Source: Pseudomaricurvus alkylphenolicus
GTDB lineage: Bacteria; Pseudomonadota; Gammaproteobacteria; Pseudomonadales; Cellvibrionaceae
Reading direction: 5' to 3'
Length of the DNA: 64,000 nucleotides
Assembly: GCF_011683955.1 (NCBI RefSeq)
Contig: NZ_JAAQPI010000004.1
Coordinates: 549,476-613,475 of the forward strand
In this document: piece after piece, positions 63,925 through 64,000 of the stretch
Layout: each line of letters starts with the position of its first letter
Numbering within the stretch: position 1 is the stretch's first letter
The notes under the pieces: model-generated
What the model was told of the DNA's origin: nothing
The model's database searches: none
What the model saw: the letters and a program-made list of their open reading frames with translations, nothing else
Position numbers and translations under genes: made by a program

Positions 63925-64000
63925 TTTAGGGCACGGTAGTGCCCATGAACAGGAGATTTACCATGGCTAGACGACCACGTCGTAACCACTCACCCGAATT
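63874..64000 (+). mobile_element. Left end of an IS3-type insertion sequence
   Basis: Non-coding DNA starts where the tag coding sequence breaks off (about 63874). It has a short leader with GGGCAC-GGTA-GTGCCC (63929-63944), AGGAG at 63951-63955, and an orfA-like start at 63963. The exact left terminal repeat and target-site duplication cannot be fixed, since the right end lies outside. Confidence 0.65.
63963..64000 (+). CDS. Transposase OrfA start (IS3 family), runs off window
   Basis: ATG at 63963 with AGGAG upstream gives MARRPRRNHSPEF before the window ends. This basic opening is typical of IS3-family OrfA proteins (HTH_Tnp_1 type). Only 12 residues are seen, so the subgroup is not clear. 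Confidence 0.65.
   Translation, partial: MARRPRRNHSPE

Overview
The window looks like a piece of an aquatic or marine, aerobic, PHA-storing gammaproteobacterium. Cellvibrionales-like groups fit best, but that is inference. The grounds are four TonB-dependent receptors, a phasin, a monomeric NADP isocitrate dehydrogenase, an RhlE helicase, a PQQ quinohemoprotein dehydrogenase and many LysR, AraC, LuxR and HxlR regulators. Gene density is normal except in the replication and partition regions. I saw no rRNA, tRNA or CRISPR array.

1-14.5 kb: a truncated molybdopterin oxidoreductase (its end lies outside the window) divergent from an HxlR regulator; a small secreted protein; a LysR/nitroreductase pair; a CBS protein; a phasin preceded by an AT-rich operator-like array; an HSL-type esterase; a PQQ/heme c dehydrogenase; a DUF599 membrane protein; an SDR; a tandem GST-N protein; an AraC-GyrI regulator; an aminotransferase; and a methyltransferase.

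14.5-33.2 kb is the most unusual part. It holds two unrelated plasmid-type replication modules. Module 1 (14.66-16.22 kb) has about 21-bp iterons followed by a Replicase/PriCT-type initiator. Module 2 (25.97-29.55 kb) has iterons, an RPA-family RepA, a tandem ribbon-helix-helix protein, ParB and ParA. Both sets of iterons share the core GGTTTTAACCAC. Four 15-bp palindromes, GTCTCCTNAGGAGAC or close to it, lie around parAB and are candidate parS sites. A second, orphan Spo0J-like ParB lies 1.2 kb beyond a site that differs by one base from the canonical chromosomal parS. Between the modules lie a TonB receptor, an amidohydrolase, a CehA/McbA-type metallohydrolase and isocitrate dehydrogenase. 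The window is therefore either part of a secondary replicon (chromid or megaplasmid) or a chromosome carrying integrated plasmid backbones.

33.3-46.6 kb: an AraC regulator with an overlapping kinase-like gene, RhlE, a TonB receptor, a complete FecI-FecR-TonB signalling operon with a Cys-rich secreted protein behind it, a tandem CDGSH iron-sulfur protein, a small membrane protein and a CNNM/CBS transporter-like protein.

46.6-54.3 kb: a histone-deacetylase-like amidohydrolase, a LuxR regulator, an aldehyde dehydrogenase, a TonB receptor and an NhaC-type antiporter. Shared repeat motifs in the intergenic regions suggest one regulon.

54.3-64 kb: an AraC regulator divergent from YHS protein, thioredoxin and a bufferin operon (BufA1-like precursor, DUF692/MNIO enzyme, DUF2063 partner, DoxX); a LysR-controlled GST/NTF2/tautomerase operon; cytochrome P460; an AhpD-like protein with its own AraC regulator; and a DNA-3-methyladenine glycosylase gene cut by an IS3-type element that runs off the right edge.
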